Below, one piece after another: positions 17,701-26,310 of a stretch of 64,000 bases of DNA (positions within the stretch are counted from its first letter, which is position 1; each line of letters starts with the position of its first letter). The notes below the pieces were generated by a model, which had not been told where the DNA came from, did no database searches, and saw only the letters and a list, made by a program, of their open reading frames with translations. The stretch is from Desulfosporosinus sp049943955. Its GTDB lineage: Bacteria; Bacillota; Desulfitobacteriia; Desulfitobacteriales; Desulfitobacteriaceae. The DNA is taken from positions 87,962 through 151,961 of the forward strand of contig NZ_JBNFTW010000011.1 in assembly GCF_049943955.1 (NCBI RefSeq), read 5' to 3'. The translations under genes and the position numbers were made by a program.

Positions 17701-18129
17701 ATGAAATCAACACGATTATTATTAGCATCAACTCTAGTTATCAGTTTAACTGTTATTGCTGGATGTGCAAACAGCACTTCGTCCTCGACACAAAGCCCTA
17801 CCTCTCAATCAACATCAAATCACACAGCAACACCATCGGCAATTCATTCAGGTGTAACAAAAATGCTCAGCATTACAGATACTTTAAAGTCAGCTATTAA
17901 TTCTGGAGATGAAGTAACCGTCAAGAAAACTGGACCCCAGTTAGAAGATGCATGGAGCCCCTTTGAAGACAGTGTAAAACAGAAATATCCTGATCTCTAT
18001 AAAAAAATCGAAGACTATCTTGATCCAACGATAGCAGGCTCTAAAGCAAGCCCAATGGACAAAAAAACTCTCAGAACATTGAATGGAGAATTGACTCAAA
18101 CCTTGAAAGAATTGTCAACTAAGGAATAG
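17701..18129 (+). CDS. Lipoprotein with one FTR1-type helical unit
   Basis: 142 residues. ATG 17701 follows GGAGGAATATTTCT. Signal peptide MKSTRLLLASTLVISLTVIA ends in a lipobox with Cys22, then a Ser/Thr-rich linker. The mature part contains WSPFEDSVKQKYPDLYKKIE, similar to the repeated unit in the N-domain of the FTR1 permease just upstream. It may be an iron-binding or partner subunit at the cell surface (inference, by analogy with EfeO-like proteins). A terminator follows about 55 bases later, closing the operon. Confidence 0.85.
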   Translation: MKSTRLLLASTLVISLTVIAGCANSTSSSTQSPTSQSTSNHTATPSAIHSGVTKMLSITDTLKSAINSGDEVTVKKTGPQLEDAWSPFEDSVKQKYPDLYKKIEDYLDPTIAGSKASPMDKKTLRTLNGELTQTLKELSTKE

Positions 18130-18182
18130 TAACAAAGAATTATAACAACAGAAACCAATTACCCAAAACTCTTATCCTCCCT

Positions 18183-18217
18183 AAGAATCCCGTTTAGCTT
18201 TTCTAGGCGGGGTTCTT
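18183..18217 (+). terminator. Terminator after the iron-uptake operon
   Basis: AAGAATCCCG and CGGGGTTCTT arms (one wobble) flank a 15-base loop, with a short T run in and after the second arm. Confidence 0.7.
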
Positions 18218-18886
18218 TAATCTAAAAATTTCGGGGTAACCTATTTCGTGTAACTTGTACAGATCTATATTCCCACCCAGTTAATGATAAATACATATCC
18301 AATCGATCTGCTCGTTTTACCACTTCCCCAACTTCATACGCCGGAACTTACTTCTGCAATTCCAGCAGAACACCTTTCCGGAAAAAGCATAGTCACTCTT
18401 GAACTTGCTCATCCACTTTTAGAAAACCCCCGTAAGTTTATTCGTCTTTCAAATTCCATCCAAGAAACTTATTATGGTTAACTAAGATCTTCCCCTTCAG
18501 AGCGGTAGGGAATTTCCATCTTAGTATCCAGGATAAATTTGAGCTCTTTTCTGCCTCGCGTTGCTTAATTTGTCCATTTAGAAAACACGTTGAGTTAACT
18601 TTAGAGTCTTAATCCTAACGTCCCTCCTACAATAATTTGAAGGTGGTTAGGATCATGAAAAAACAGAGCTTCTGGAGTCACGACCACGGTATTGTTACTC
18701 ATACTTCATGTGATGATAACCATTCCCATAATGTATTGATATTACTGGCCCAGCAGTCGTTACCACGATTCCGTTTGGATCACAAAAGTCTTTGCGGAAA
18801 TAAAAAAGCGACCTACGGAGAGATCGCTTTTTTATAAAGTGTAAATTACATTTTGATACAAATTGTTTTCCGTCTTGCTAACTAAA
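18218..18886. other. Gene-free region
   Basis: About 670 bases. Two short plus-strand frames (18284-18481 and 18655-18837) lack good ribosome sites or recognisable sequence. A strong hairpin ends the region (18802-18833). Otherwise nothing identified. Confidence 0.4.
18802..18833. terminator. Bidirectional terminator
   Basis: Perfect 10-bp inverted repeat AAAAAAGCGA/TCGCTTTTTT with a 12-base loop; T-rich on either strand. It would stop minus-strand transcripts from the DUF1540 gene and anything arriving from the left. Confidence 0.75.
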
Positions 18887-19060
18887 TTACTCTGGAGTAA
18901 AAGTAGTGCAGTCCGTCATATCAGAGGTCTTAGCATTTGGGGATTGAACCTCAATCTTATCGGCATAGCAGTGATCGCCTTGACCATAATAATGGCAGGT
19001 ATTAACAACACATTTTATTCCACCATTGGGTTGTGACATTTTTTGAGCTCGTCCAGTCAT
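18887..19060 (-). CDS. DUF1540 domain protein
   Basis: 57-residue cysteine-rich protein: MTGRAQKMSQPNGGIKCVVN, then TCHYYGQGDHCYADKIEVQS and a C-terminal DCTTF. Four cysteines in the family pattern C-x4-C-x8-C and a last Cys suggest metal binding. ATG 19060 follows GAAGGAGGAATTTTAC. DUF1540 proteins are small and common in spore-forming Clostridia, with no defined role. Confidence 0.88.
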   Translation of the reverse strand: MTGRAQKMSQPNGGIKCVVNTCHYYGQGDHCYADKIEVQSPNAKTSDMTDCTTFTPE

Positions 19061-19188
19061 GTAAAATTCCTCCTTCAATTTAGAATTCCTTACTATTATT
19101 TCTCTTAAAAACGTTTTTATTATCTCCATTTATTTACATTACCATCGGCACAATTTAAAGTAATTAATCCAGACTTGATAATATCATT

Positions 19189-19448
19189 CTAATTTGCATA
19201 TCTTATCCTATAAAGCAATGAGCCCCCCCATAAAACAGCCAAAAATATGAATAACCCTCCATAAGCTGCATAAACTCAGCCAAGTTCGGAAACTTTTGTA
19301 TAGTAGGGATGATACCGTAAATAACAAGAATGATTCCCCCAAGAATACCAAACCAGATTGGCTTAGATTCCCTAAGCCAAAGCCAGACCAAGTAACCTCC
19401 CCCTATTTCGGCTAATCCTGCAATAACAAATAGCATAATTGCATTCAT
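19189..19448 (-). pseudogene. YnfA-like small membrane protein, frameshifted
   Basis: From ATG 19448 the frame reads MNAIMLFVIAGLAEIGGGYL, then VWLWLRESKPIWFG and YGIIPTIQKFPNLAE, matching the UPF0060/YnfA family of about 108 residues. At about 19272 the frame goes wrong (FMQLMEG). The next frame gives VYAAYGGLFIFLAVLWGGSL, the expected continuation, and runs to a stop at 19189. It also ends about 20 residues short. One base has been lost, and the 3' end appears truncated. Confidence 0.7.
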
Positions 19449-19473
19449 ACAAACCAATTCCCTTTGATATTAA

Positions 19474-21090
19474 CTAATCTATTAATTCTACTCGACTTTG
19501 ACTTAACATACGCAAACCACTGATTATGACGGTAATTGTGCTACCTTCGTGTCCAATTACCCCTAAAGGCAAATTTACATAACCAACAAAATTGGATATC
19601 ACAAGGACCAGTATAACACCGATCGCAAAGGTTACGTTTTGCTTAATTACCCTAGTGCTGCGTCGGCCTAAGGAAATTGCATAGGATACTTTAGATAAAT
19701 CATCCGCCATTAATACCACATTGGCCGTTTCTAACGCTATATCCGTGTCAACAGATTTTCTGGCTTGTGCCCGCAGGGTGTCCTGAACAGCTAATAGTCC
19801 GATAACTTCGTTCTCCACCTTTACAAAAATGACCGTTTTGCCTTGTTGTTCCAAATCAGTAAATGTTGATTTTTCCTTTACAGACAGCGTCAGTCCTTCT
19901 ATTAAATCTACTTTCCCAATTATACATTCTCGTCCATCAACTGACCCATGTACTCCCAAACCAGGAATTGCTTCCAGTTTAGTGGTAGGTAGAAGCTCAA
20001 TATTTCTTTCTTTAGCCAAGCTAGTAATAGCCTTGGCAATGGGGTGTTCTGACCAAGTTTCCAGGGAAGCTGCAATACTTAATAGTTCCGTTTCAGTGTA
20101 CTTACCATAGGCAGTTATATCTGTGACCTTCGGTACCCCTTCAGTAAGAGTGCCCGTTTTATCAAAAGCAACAACATCAAGGCTGCCGATAGTTTCGAGG
20201 TAGGCTCCGCCCTTAAATAAAATGCCATTACGCGCTCCATTTGCGATGCCTGATAAAACGGCTGGCATTATCGAAGAAACCAGGGCACAAGGTGAGGCAA
20301 CAACCAGAAAAATCATTGCCCTATAGATCGTCTGATTCCAGGTCCAGCCTAAGAAAATAGGCGGTAAAGCAGCCATAAATATCGCACCGGCAACCACTAT
20401 TTTGGCATATGTCCGTTCAAAACGTTCCACGAATAATTGGCTTGGCGGTCTTTCACTTTGGGCTTCCTGGACCAAATGAATGATCTTGGCAAGTAATGTC
20501 GCCTCAGCAGGTTTTGTAACTTGGATGACCAACGCTCCTTGACCGTTCATGGTTCCGGCAAAAACCTCGTCGCCAGGGCTTTATCCGCAGGTATTGATTC
20601 ACCCGTAATGGAAGCTTGGTTGACCGCGGAAAATCCTTCTTTCACAAACCCATCTGCTGCGATTCTTTCTCCGGGCTTTACTAAAAGGAGATCACCCGGC
20701 TTCAGATCTTCAACTCTGACACATCTTTCTTTGTTGTTGCAGATAACAACTGCCTCTTCGGGCCGTAATTTCATAATGGATTCGATAGCATTATTCGTAC
20801 GTTCCATCGTATAAACTTCTAAAGCACCACTAAGCGAAAAGATAAAGATTAGAATTGCTCCGTCTCTCCAATAACCAATACTGGCTGCCCCGATTGCCGC
20901 GACAACCATTAATAAATCAACATCCAATTCTTTTTCATTAATAAGAGTCTGGAATCCCTCCCAGGCTTTGCGATAACCCCCGATGGCATATGCCAATAGA
21001 TATAAAGTAATTACTAATCCACTGTTACCGTCCTGTCCGCCATACCATGCTAAAACAATCAATATTAGGCAAAGGACGGCGATAAGACCG
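19474..21090 (-). pseudogene. Heavy-metal P1B-type ATPase, doubly broken
   Basis: Remnant of a ZntA/CadA-like cation efflux ATPase. It has no N-terminal metal-binding domain and starts abruptly near 21090 with the first membrane helices (HGLIAVLCLILIVLAWYGG). TGES is present (ASITGESIPADKALA), then a one-base deletion at about 20575 shifts the frame. The second part has ASPCALVS (CPx-like, with APCA order as in Zn/Cd pumps), phosphorylation loop DKTGTLTEG and SEHPIA. It then jumps from LRAQARKSV straight to DTDIALETANVVLM near 19750. That in-frame deletion removes about 75 residues including the TGDN and GDGxNDAPAL motifs. Not functional. Confidence 0.85.
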
Positions 21091-21215
21091 TGACTTTATC
21101 TATAACCGCAATCCAAAGATCTTCATCAAACTCTTTCAAAACAGAATCCTGCCGCATCAACTTGCCTAGAAAGATACTGGCGGGTCAACTCCGTAACCGC
21201 TGCAATCTCATCTTT
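21065..21215 (-). pseudogene. Serine-recombinase C-terminal remnant (copy 1)
   Basis: The minus strand reads QDSVLKEFDEDLWIAVIDKV followed by TVLSPSFA-stop, the tail of a large serine recombinase. A frameshifted bit with MQKDEIAAVTELTRQYLS lies just before it. It is fused directly to the metal ATPase remnant in another frame. A homologous tail occurs at 22830-22985. Confidence 0.6.
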
Positions 21216-21239
21216 CTGCATGAGAAGAGTCCTATAATG

Positions 21240-21385
21240 AGTCTTACGTCAAGTTAATATCACACCGAAACCTCAAAAAACACCAAATTCAGGCCTGAGG
21301 GGCCGATTTTGGTGTTTCAAACTAAGCATTTTTGTGTTTTTGATTAAACCCATGATCTCCCAAATACTCGTGATTCCTTTAATTC
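21240..21385. repeat. Repeat A, copy 1
   Basis: About 145 bp with imperfect identity to 26166-26310. The core CGAAACCTCAAAAAACACCA is identical, followed by a hairpin whose arms are ACACCAAA and TTTGGTGT, then CCCAAATACTCGTGATTCCT versus CCCGAATACTCGTTATTGCT. On the minus strand the hairpin is followed by a T run and would act as a terminator. Confidence 0.7.
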
Positions 21386-21465
21386 TCTATGCTGTTCTAT
21401 AGTTCAATATTAGCAGTTTAAGACCCCTGTCTATTACAGACGGACTTCAAAAAGTGTTGTTTCTT

Positions 21466-21495
21466 TTGCCTTTAGCACAATTATACTGATATAAT
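21466..21495 (+). promoter_or_regulatory. Promoter of the flavodoxin-like reductase gene
   Basis: TTGCCT at 21466-21471, an 18-base spacer, and TATAAT at 21490-21495 with an extended TG two bases upstream; the ATG is 42 bases further on. Confidence 0.6.
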
Positions 21496-21536
21496 CTTGC
21501 TATATTATAAAAATATTTAAAAGGCAGGGTCACAAC

Positions 21537-22097
21537 ATGAGTAAAATTGTTGCATTTATCGGTAGTCCAAGAAAAAACGGATATACCTCTAAACTAATTC
21601 AGGAAGTAATCAAAGGAGCTCAATCAAAAGGCGCTGAAGTAAAAATCTACGACCTTAACGATGAAGGTATCAAGGGCTGTCAAGGCTGTTTCTATTGTAG
21701 GAGTCATGAAGGCTGCGCTACTAAAGATTACTTACAACCAATGTATGAGGATATAAAAAATGCTGACGGTGTTATTTTCGGCTCACCCATTTATTTCATG
21801 CAAATCTCAGGACAAGCCAAGCAGTGGCTTGATAGAATGTACCCTATGCTTGAAGGCACTGGATTCCCATTCCAAGCCCGTTATCCTGGAAAAAAAGCGG
21901 TTACAATTTTCTCACAAGGAAACGTGAATAAAGATGCGTTTCAAGCTACTATCCAGTTCGTCAATGGCGCCTTCTCCGCGTTTGGTTGGGAGCTTACAGA
22001 TAGTTTGCTTTGTTCACATACAGGTTCGCCTGATTTCAGGCTCTCGGATGAATTATTAGAACAGGCATTTACTGCAGGAGAGTTACTTACTAAATAA
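21537..22097 (+). CDS. NADPH-dependent FMN reductase / iron-sulfur flavoprotein-like
   Basis: 186-residue flavodoxin-fold protein (MSKIVAFIGSPRKNGYTSKL carries the SPRxxxxS phosphate-binding loop). A cysteine cluster KGCQGCFYCRSHEGC at about 47-61 resembles iron-sulfur flavoproteins and related quinone/FMN reductases. FGSPIYFMQISGQAKQWLDR is the second FMN-contact segment. AGGCAGGGTC precedes the ATG. It has its own promoter and terminator, and lies between repeat A and the B-type gene in a repeated arrangement. The physiological electron acceptor is unknown. Confidence 0.9.
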   Translation: MSKIVAFIGSPRKNGYTSKLIQEVIKGAQSKGAEVKIYDLNDEGIKGCQGCFYCRSHEGCATKDYLQPMYEDIKNADGVIFGSPIYFMQISGQAKQWLDRMYPMLEGTGFPFQARYPGKKAVTIFSQGNVNKDAFQATIQFVNGAFSAFGWELTDSLLCSHTGSPDFRLSDELLEQAFTAGELLTK

Positions 22098-22136
22098 GGA
22101 ATACAAATTTTTATTTCTACTTAAAACCAATTCCAT

Positions 22137-22183
22137 CACCGAAATTAGATTCAGTTCTTAATCTAATTTCGGTGGTTTTTTTT
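22137..22183 (+). terminator. Terminator of the FMN reductase gene
   Basis: A perfect 15-bp stem (arms 22137-22151 and 22160-22174, CACCGAAATTAGATT) is followed by GGTTTTTTTT. Confidence 0.92.
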
Positions 22184-22254
22184 GAATGTACCTAACCAGC
22201 GGTTTTATAAGATTTGAATGAAAGCTCTGGCGTTTTCAAGGTTTCAACATTCAT

Positions 22255-22503
22255 TCAAATCTTATACAAAAACCACTTACAACTACTCAATTCGTACTTC
22301 AGCTGAAATTGCTTCATTAGCCCGTGAACCTCGCTCTGACACTCATAGACCTTCATACGGTTTCCAGCAAGCTTTTCTTCAGAGATTCTAATAATCATCT
22401 CAACCTTAACAATATTGCCTTCATGCCGGAAGCGAATCGGACGCGGAGTACCGGGAATATCAAACCATGCTATCATTTCAATGGGAGTCATAACAACCTT
22501 CAT
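22255..22503 (-). CDS. Hypothetical protein (repeat B gene)
   Basis: About 82 residues from ATG 22503, or 90 from a GTG at 22527; neither start has a good ribosome site. The sequence MTPIEMIAWFDIPGTPRPIR, then IVKVEMIIRISEEKLAGNRM and CQSEVHGLMKQFQLKYELSS, is rich in beta patterns and ends CKWFLYKI. I recall similar uncharacterised proteins in Peptococcaceae but no function. The last 28 codons or so recur almost unchanged at 27385-27470, where the rest of the gene is missing. Confidence 0.6.
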   Translation of the reverse strand: MKVVMTPIEMIAWFDIPGTPRPIRFRHEGNIVKVEMIIRISEEKLAGNRMKVYECQSEVHGLMKQFQLKYELSSCKWFLYKI

Positions 22504-22829
22504 CTTAACCACACTTTGCCCAATCACCCGTGATACACTCGGTGCATCCCCCGATATGTAACAGTTTGTTCCGGCGCACTGGGCATTGATCCTTACAAAC
22601 GTCTCTCATAGCTATCGCCTCTCAGTACATGTATTTGGCACCAATCGAACTTGTGTTCCATTATATCCATATACTAAGGGAATATCAATGGAAAATCTTT
22701 TCTTCTATAATTTTATCAGCTCTCGAAGACAAAACGTTGCGGGCCGAACTAACGCTTTTGTACCGTCGGTATAATTATTGACATGGTGACTCTTTTAGTA
22801 TAAAAATAAAACGCTCGCAAGGAAGCAAC
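22504..22829. other. Gene-free region
   Basis: About 325 bases between the repeat B gene and the recombinase remnant. No convincing coding sequence; short frames lack ribosome sites. The right end carries a terminator hairpin for the minus strand. Confidence 0.4.
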
Positions 22830-22844
22830 CTAACCCTGCGAGCG
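22812..22844 (-). terminator. Terminator overlapping the recombinase stop
   Basis: The minus strand gives CGCTCGCA and TGCGAGCG arms, then TTTTATTTTTA. The stem overlaps the stop of the recombinase remnant, as expected for that gene's own terminator. Confidence 0.75.
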
Positions 22845-22985
22845 CTTTATACGTGGATTTAACGACTTGATTACCGTACCATCCCTAAAGGTAAACTGAA
22901 TATTTTCGGAAGTATAGACCGTTACCTTATCTAGGACCGCATACCATAGGGTTTCATCAAACTCTGTCAAAATAGAATCTAATCA
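22830..22985 (-). pseudogene. Serine-recombinase C-terminal remnant (copy 2)
   Basis: Reads DSILTEFDETLWYAVLDKVT, then VYTSENIQFTFRDGTVIKSL and ends with a stop at 22830. This is the C-terminal tail of a large serine recombinase, closely similar to the copy at 21065-21215. Everything upstream (catalytic Ser, recombinase domain, zinc ribbon) is absent. Confidence 0.65.
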
Positions 22986-23074
22986 GATGCTTCAACATAT
23001 CCTACCTTTTTCAAAAACGTTCAACTTCCTAAAAAATAACCCCACCAATTAAACCTCCTAGTCCCTATAAACTA

Positions 23075-23491
23075 CTACATCGCTTTTTTTAAACTTTTCT
23101 CCATTACAATTATCTTCTGTAAGTATTCATTTTCCTTTGAAGACAGATCTTCCCTTGTACTCATTGCTTCTATATATTCCTCGTAGTCATCGATAAGCTT
23201 TTCATACTCTACTTTCTGTGATTCGAAATCTTTGGTCTGTTTCAAGAATTCTTCAGCTTGCCTTAAGAGTTTATCTTCATACTGAAAAGATGCTTCTACA
23301 TATCCTTCCTTTTTTCCTTCATACTTTCCGGCATTATAAGCATGACTAATCCCCGGTGTATCTTCTAAGAAATCTTCGCGAATTTTTTCTTTAACACCGT
23401 CAACTAAACCATGTTTATATATTTTCTTTGCTGTATCGACATAATTATACCCGGGAATTAAAGTCTTTATTAAAAACCTTTTAAAACCCAT
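23075..23491 (-). CDS. Uncharacterised coiled-coil protein (WYL locus)
   Basis: 138 residues. The N-terminus (MGFKRFLIKTLIPGYNYVDT) is mildly hydrophobic, the middle has GKYEGKKEGYVEAS, and residues about 70-135 form an acidic/basic coiled coil (EEFLKQTKDFESQKVEYEKL). It lies 16 bases after the 398-residue gene on the same strand with a GAGGAGGG-type ribosome site, so it is probably co-expressed. I do not recognise the family. An accessory subunit of the larger neighbour is possible. Confidence 0.7.
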   Translation of the reverse strand: MGFKRFLIKTLIPGYNYVDTAKKIYKHGLVDGVKEKIREDFLEDTPGISHAYNAGKYEGKKEGYVEASFQYEDKLLRQAEEFLKQTKDFESQKVEYEKLIDDYEEYIEAMSTREDLSSKENEYLQKIIVMEKSLKKAM

Positions 23492-23507
23492 TTTGCTATT
23501 ACCCTCC

Positions 23508-24704
23508 TCAAAAAGTATATTTTTCGCCCTTTATCATTTTGTTGAAGCCGCCAAAAACAAATTCTTCCTTCACCTGCTGTATGAATTTCACATCTTTTAT
23601 AAGACGATAGATCGTAACTATCAAACCACCCAGATCAAGTTTCTTTAGTGTATTCTTATCTCCCAAATAAGAACTCGCGGCTACATAAATAACGTTGCTT
23701 GCGGAGGCTATTAAATTTGAATAACTCAAGATTTTCCTTGTTTTCACTTCGTAAATCTCCCGATCTGAATACTTAGATTTATCATAAAATAAGCCATGTA
23801 TAGCAGCAATTAAGGCATTAATTAATATTGAGATTGTGGCGCTACGCGTTACAGAATAAAGATCAATATGACTTTTAATTAATTCCGAATTAAAATCCGG
23901 AGAAACATTATTAAGTATTGGTAAGGGCAATCCTTTCTTCGTAAATACATCACTCGCATAATGGATGGCTTGTTTGGCTACTGCAGCAATAAGTATTTTA
24001 TAATCTTGCTGAAACGCCACTATACTTTGTGATAACAAAAAAGGAAAGTTGCTTATGCTCTCAATATCTTTCCCACTTATGATATATGAACTTAATAATA
24101 AATCTTTTTTAGTTAACGAATCTGTCATTATATTAATAGTCCCGAAAATCCATCCAAACAAGGGGTCATGACCCAACGTTAACTCCCTATGGTTTTGTAC
24201 ATTTATACCCGTATTCCATATTCTTGAGGGTATAATGTCATATGGAACAGACCCAAGCAAGATTTCTTTATAATCTTTTTTAATATTAACCGTGTTGGAT
24301 ATTTCTCGAAGTGGCTTTTCGATTAATTTATCAGCATCACTTGCCTTATTAAATCGAAAAGATTCATTAGATAAAACATATTGCCTAATACACTGAAGTG
24401 CTGTTGCAAAGAAAAGAAATGATACATCCACTCCTATTAACCCAGTTTGACTCTCAAACTCCGATTCTAGATTGTCAATAATTGCTTTAGAGTTATGAGC
24501 AACTTCCGCTACCCTCTCAGATTCTTTTGCGATTGTATACATGTTATCAAGAGTTCTGGAAGATTGTTGATTAAGATTCTTTCTTCTTTTTCTCAATTCT
24601 TCAAGTTCCACTAAATTTACCTCTTGTCTAATTAATCTTTTATAACCATTAATTATCAAATTCTTCGTATCATTTGTTATCCGATGTTGCACCCACTGAT
24701 TCAT
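23508..24704 (-). CDS. Uncharacterised 398-residue protein downstream of WYL regulator
   Basis: I do not recognise a named family. The N-terminal 100 residues are helical and charged (VNLVELEELRKRRKNLNQQS), then comes a hydrophobic stretch VDVSFLFFATALQCIRQYVL. The centre carries a striking LGHDPLFGWIFGTINIMTDS motif, and later AVAKQAIHYASDVFTKKGLP. His-Asp pairs in HDP and in HxxSD could form a metal or catalytic site (inference). Further hydrophobic segments (TISILINALIAAIHGLFYD; NLIASASNVIYVAASSYLG) suggest membrane association. It is followed closely by a coiled-coil gene and preceded 83 bases upstream by a WYL-domain regulator, an arrangement common in phage-defence loci. Confidence 0.75.
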   Translation of the reverse strand: MNQWVQHRITNDTKNLIINGYKRLIRQEVNLVELEELRKRRKNLNQQSSRTLDNMYTIAKESERVAEVAHNSKAIIDNLESEFESQTGLIGVDVSFLFFATALQCIRQYVLSNESFRFNKASDADKLIEKPLREISNTVNIKKDYKEILLGSVPYDIIPSRIWNTGINVQNHRELTLGHDPLFGWIFGTINIMTDSLTKKDLLLSSYIISGKDIESISNFPFLLSQSIVAFQQDYKILIAAVAKQAIHYASDVFTKKGLPLPILNNVSPDFNSELIKSHIDLYSVTRSATISILINALIAAIHGLFYDKSKYSDREIYEVKTRKILSYSNLIASASNVIYVAASSYLGDKNTLKKLDLGGLIVTIYRLIKDVKFIQQVKEEFVFGGFNKMIKGEKYTF

Positions 24705-24787
24705 TTATATGCTTGCGTGCGACTGAGCAGAAAGTGGTTGTGGACCATGTTATTGGACATTCATCACCGATTAACGTAGATAGCCAT

Positions 24788-25804
24788 TCACGAACGTTCC
24801 CCGTAGTTGTCTATCATTCGCAGCAGTGTATCCTTCATCTCTTGCCTAAAATCATCAGGCTTTATTACTTCGAGAAACTCTGCCTGACTAAGTAGCCACA
24901 TCTTGATACCATTACCAAATATCTCAGCTTCAACAATAGCATTATTTTCTTCCCATCCTATTACATGTGCTGTTGGTAAACGGTCGAGTACAGCATCCAA
25001 TGACGGGCCCCAGAATCGAAAAGTAATTCGCATCAATTTACCAGCACGCATGAATTGTACTCTTTTGCGAAACTCACCTTCCTCAAATCTATCCGCTTCT
25101 GGAATATGAAAGTGTTGATTGGTAATTAAATAGGACTGTATTCGATCCAATCGATATGTAGCAGGAAATTCATAACTCAAATCTTTAATATATGCTATGA
25201 GGTAGAAGTAATACTCTGAAAAAATTAGGCCGCGAGGTTCCAATGTCCTTGATACCACAGCTGATGCGTCTGGTTTCAGATAATTTATTTCCAACAATCG
25301 CCGCTCTCGAATAGCCAAGCTTATGTCCCATATTTTATTTATAAGGGATTGACCATGAGCAACAGGCAAATAGTGATATAGTTCATTTCGAATATTCTCG
25401 GTTACATTCTTTCGGGAACCTGGCAGACACTGAACAATAAGTTTTTCTAAGAGTAGATTGATTTCTGCTTTAGAAAATGCTCTGCTTTCCAATAAGATTT
25501 TAGCAATTGCTAATACCTCTTCCTGAGTTAGCCAATTACTTCCCCGGATCATTTCGTATCCCTTTTTAGCTCGATTGTAATTTATAGATATATCGCAGCC
25601 TTCTCCATTTAAACTCTGGTCATCAAGATAAGCCCTTAAATCATTAATGTCACGTTGAATTGCTTTCTCACTTACAGAAAAGTCGATTGCAGCGCGCCGT
25701 TTGTTAACGATATTGCCTCTGCACAAAGTGTCATATAAGGAAAGTATACGAATTAATTTCGTTTGACTTTCGGGCTCATTCGCATCTTGCCAATCCTGAT
25801 TCAA
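24788..25804 (-). CDS. WYL-domain transcriptional regulator
   Basis: About 338 residues: an N-terminal winged helix-turn-helix (LYDTLCRGNIVNKRRAAIDF, then SEKAIQRDINDLRAYL), and a WYL domain from about 160 (RERRLLEINYLKPDASAVVS; LEPRGLIFSEYYFYLIAY), plus a C-terminal WCX region (ITFRFWGPSLDAVLDRLPTA). I chose TTG 25804 because GGAGGAG lies 6 bases before it; an ATG at 25843 has no ribosome site. WYL regulators bind nucleic-acid or nucleotide ligands, and many repress defence operons. It reads into the two uncharacterised genes. Confidence 0.9.
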   Translation of the reverse strand: MNQDWQDANEPESQTKLIRILSLYDTLCRGNIVNKRRAAIDFSVSEKAIQRDINDLRAYLDDQSLNGEGCDISINYNRAKKGYEMIRGSNWLTQEEVLAIAKILLESRAFSKAEINLLLEKLIVQCLPGSRKNVTENIRNELYHYLPVAHGQSLINKIWDISLAIRERRLLEINYLKPDASAVVSRTLEPRGLIFSEYYFYLIAYIKDLSYEFPATYRLDRIQSYLITNQHFHIPEADRFEEGEFRKRVQFMRAGKLMRITFRFWGPSLDAVLDRLPTAHVIGWEENNAIVEAEIFGNGIKMWLLSQAEFLEVIKPDDFRQEMKDTLLRMIDNYGERS

Positions 25805-25922
25805 GTACTTCTCCTCCGCTATTAGAAGATACTTCATTAGCATTATTTAGTTTTTATATCCTCTAACTATTTCAATAACTATTTCAACTTTTAAAAACAT
25901 TATCCTGCAAAAATCGATAGCC

Positions 25923-26096
25923 TTAATCATTTTCTGAGTCGTTTTTAATGCTGATTTCAGTTTGTTTTTCATTAATGTTCATCGCCTTCTCTTTTGTTAA
26001 ATCGCAATTACAGTAAGGGCATAGCCATATTCGGTGTTCACTTGCGCTGTATGAATTTTTTCCGCAAGCCTTGCATTTCTTTCTTAACAAAATCAC
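25923..26096 (-). CDS. Small zinc-ribbon protein
   Basis: About 57 residues from GTG 26096, which follows AGGAGCTGAT; longer readings upstream cross a palindrome. MILLRKKCKACGKNSYSASE is followed by HRIWLCPYCNCDL, giving two CxxC knuckles (CKAC and CPYC), a rubredoxin-like zinc ribbon, then an acidic/polar tail. It may be a DNA- or RNA-binding or structural protein; function unknown. Confidence 0.7.
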   Translation of the reverse strand: MILLRKKCKACGKNSYSASEHRIWLCPYCNCDLTKEKAMNINEKQTEISIKNDSEND

Positions 26097-26132
26097 ATCA
26101 GCTCCTGTTTTTATATAAACAGCATAGCAAAA

Positions 26133-26157
26133 GGCATGGACACTCTTTGTCCATGCC
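26133..26157. promoter_or_regulatory. Perfect inverted repeat upstream of the zinc-ribbon gene
   Basis: GGCATGGAC and GTCCATGCC arms with a 7-base spacer, 37 bases upstream of the GTG start. On the minus strand the second arm is followed by TTTTGC. It could be an operator, a leader hairpin or a terminator for upstream transcripts. Confidence 0.55.
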
Positions 26158-26165
26158 AAAATAAA

Positions 26166-26310
26166 ACGAACCTTACGTTAAGTAAATACACAACGAAACC
26201 TCAAAAAACACCAAATTCAGGCTTGATTTTGGTGTTTTCTTATCTATCTATTACTGTTGTTTTGATATAAAATACCATCTCCCGAATACTCGTTATTGCT
26301 TTAATTATCT
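26166..26310. repeat. Repeat A, copy 2
   Basis: Counterpart of 21240-21385 (shared CGAAACCTCAAAAAACACCA core, TTTTGGTGTTTT arm and AATACTCGTTATTGCTTTAA tail). As in copy 1, it lies about 150-180 bases upstream of a plus-strand gene that ends shortly before a repeat B sequence. Confidence 0.7.

Noticed and set aside
18284..18481. 65-codon plus-strand frame starting MINTYPIDLLVLPLPQ
   Set aside because: Protein-like composition but no ribosome site, no recognised family and no operon context.
18655..18837. 60-codon His-rich plus-strand frame
   Set aside because: The end lies inside a perfect terminator hairpin and the composition suggests chance; only a weak purine run precedes the ATG.
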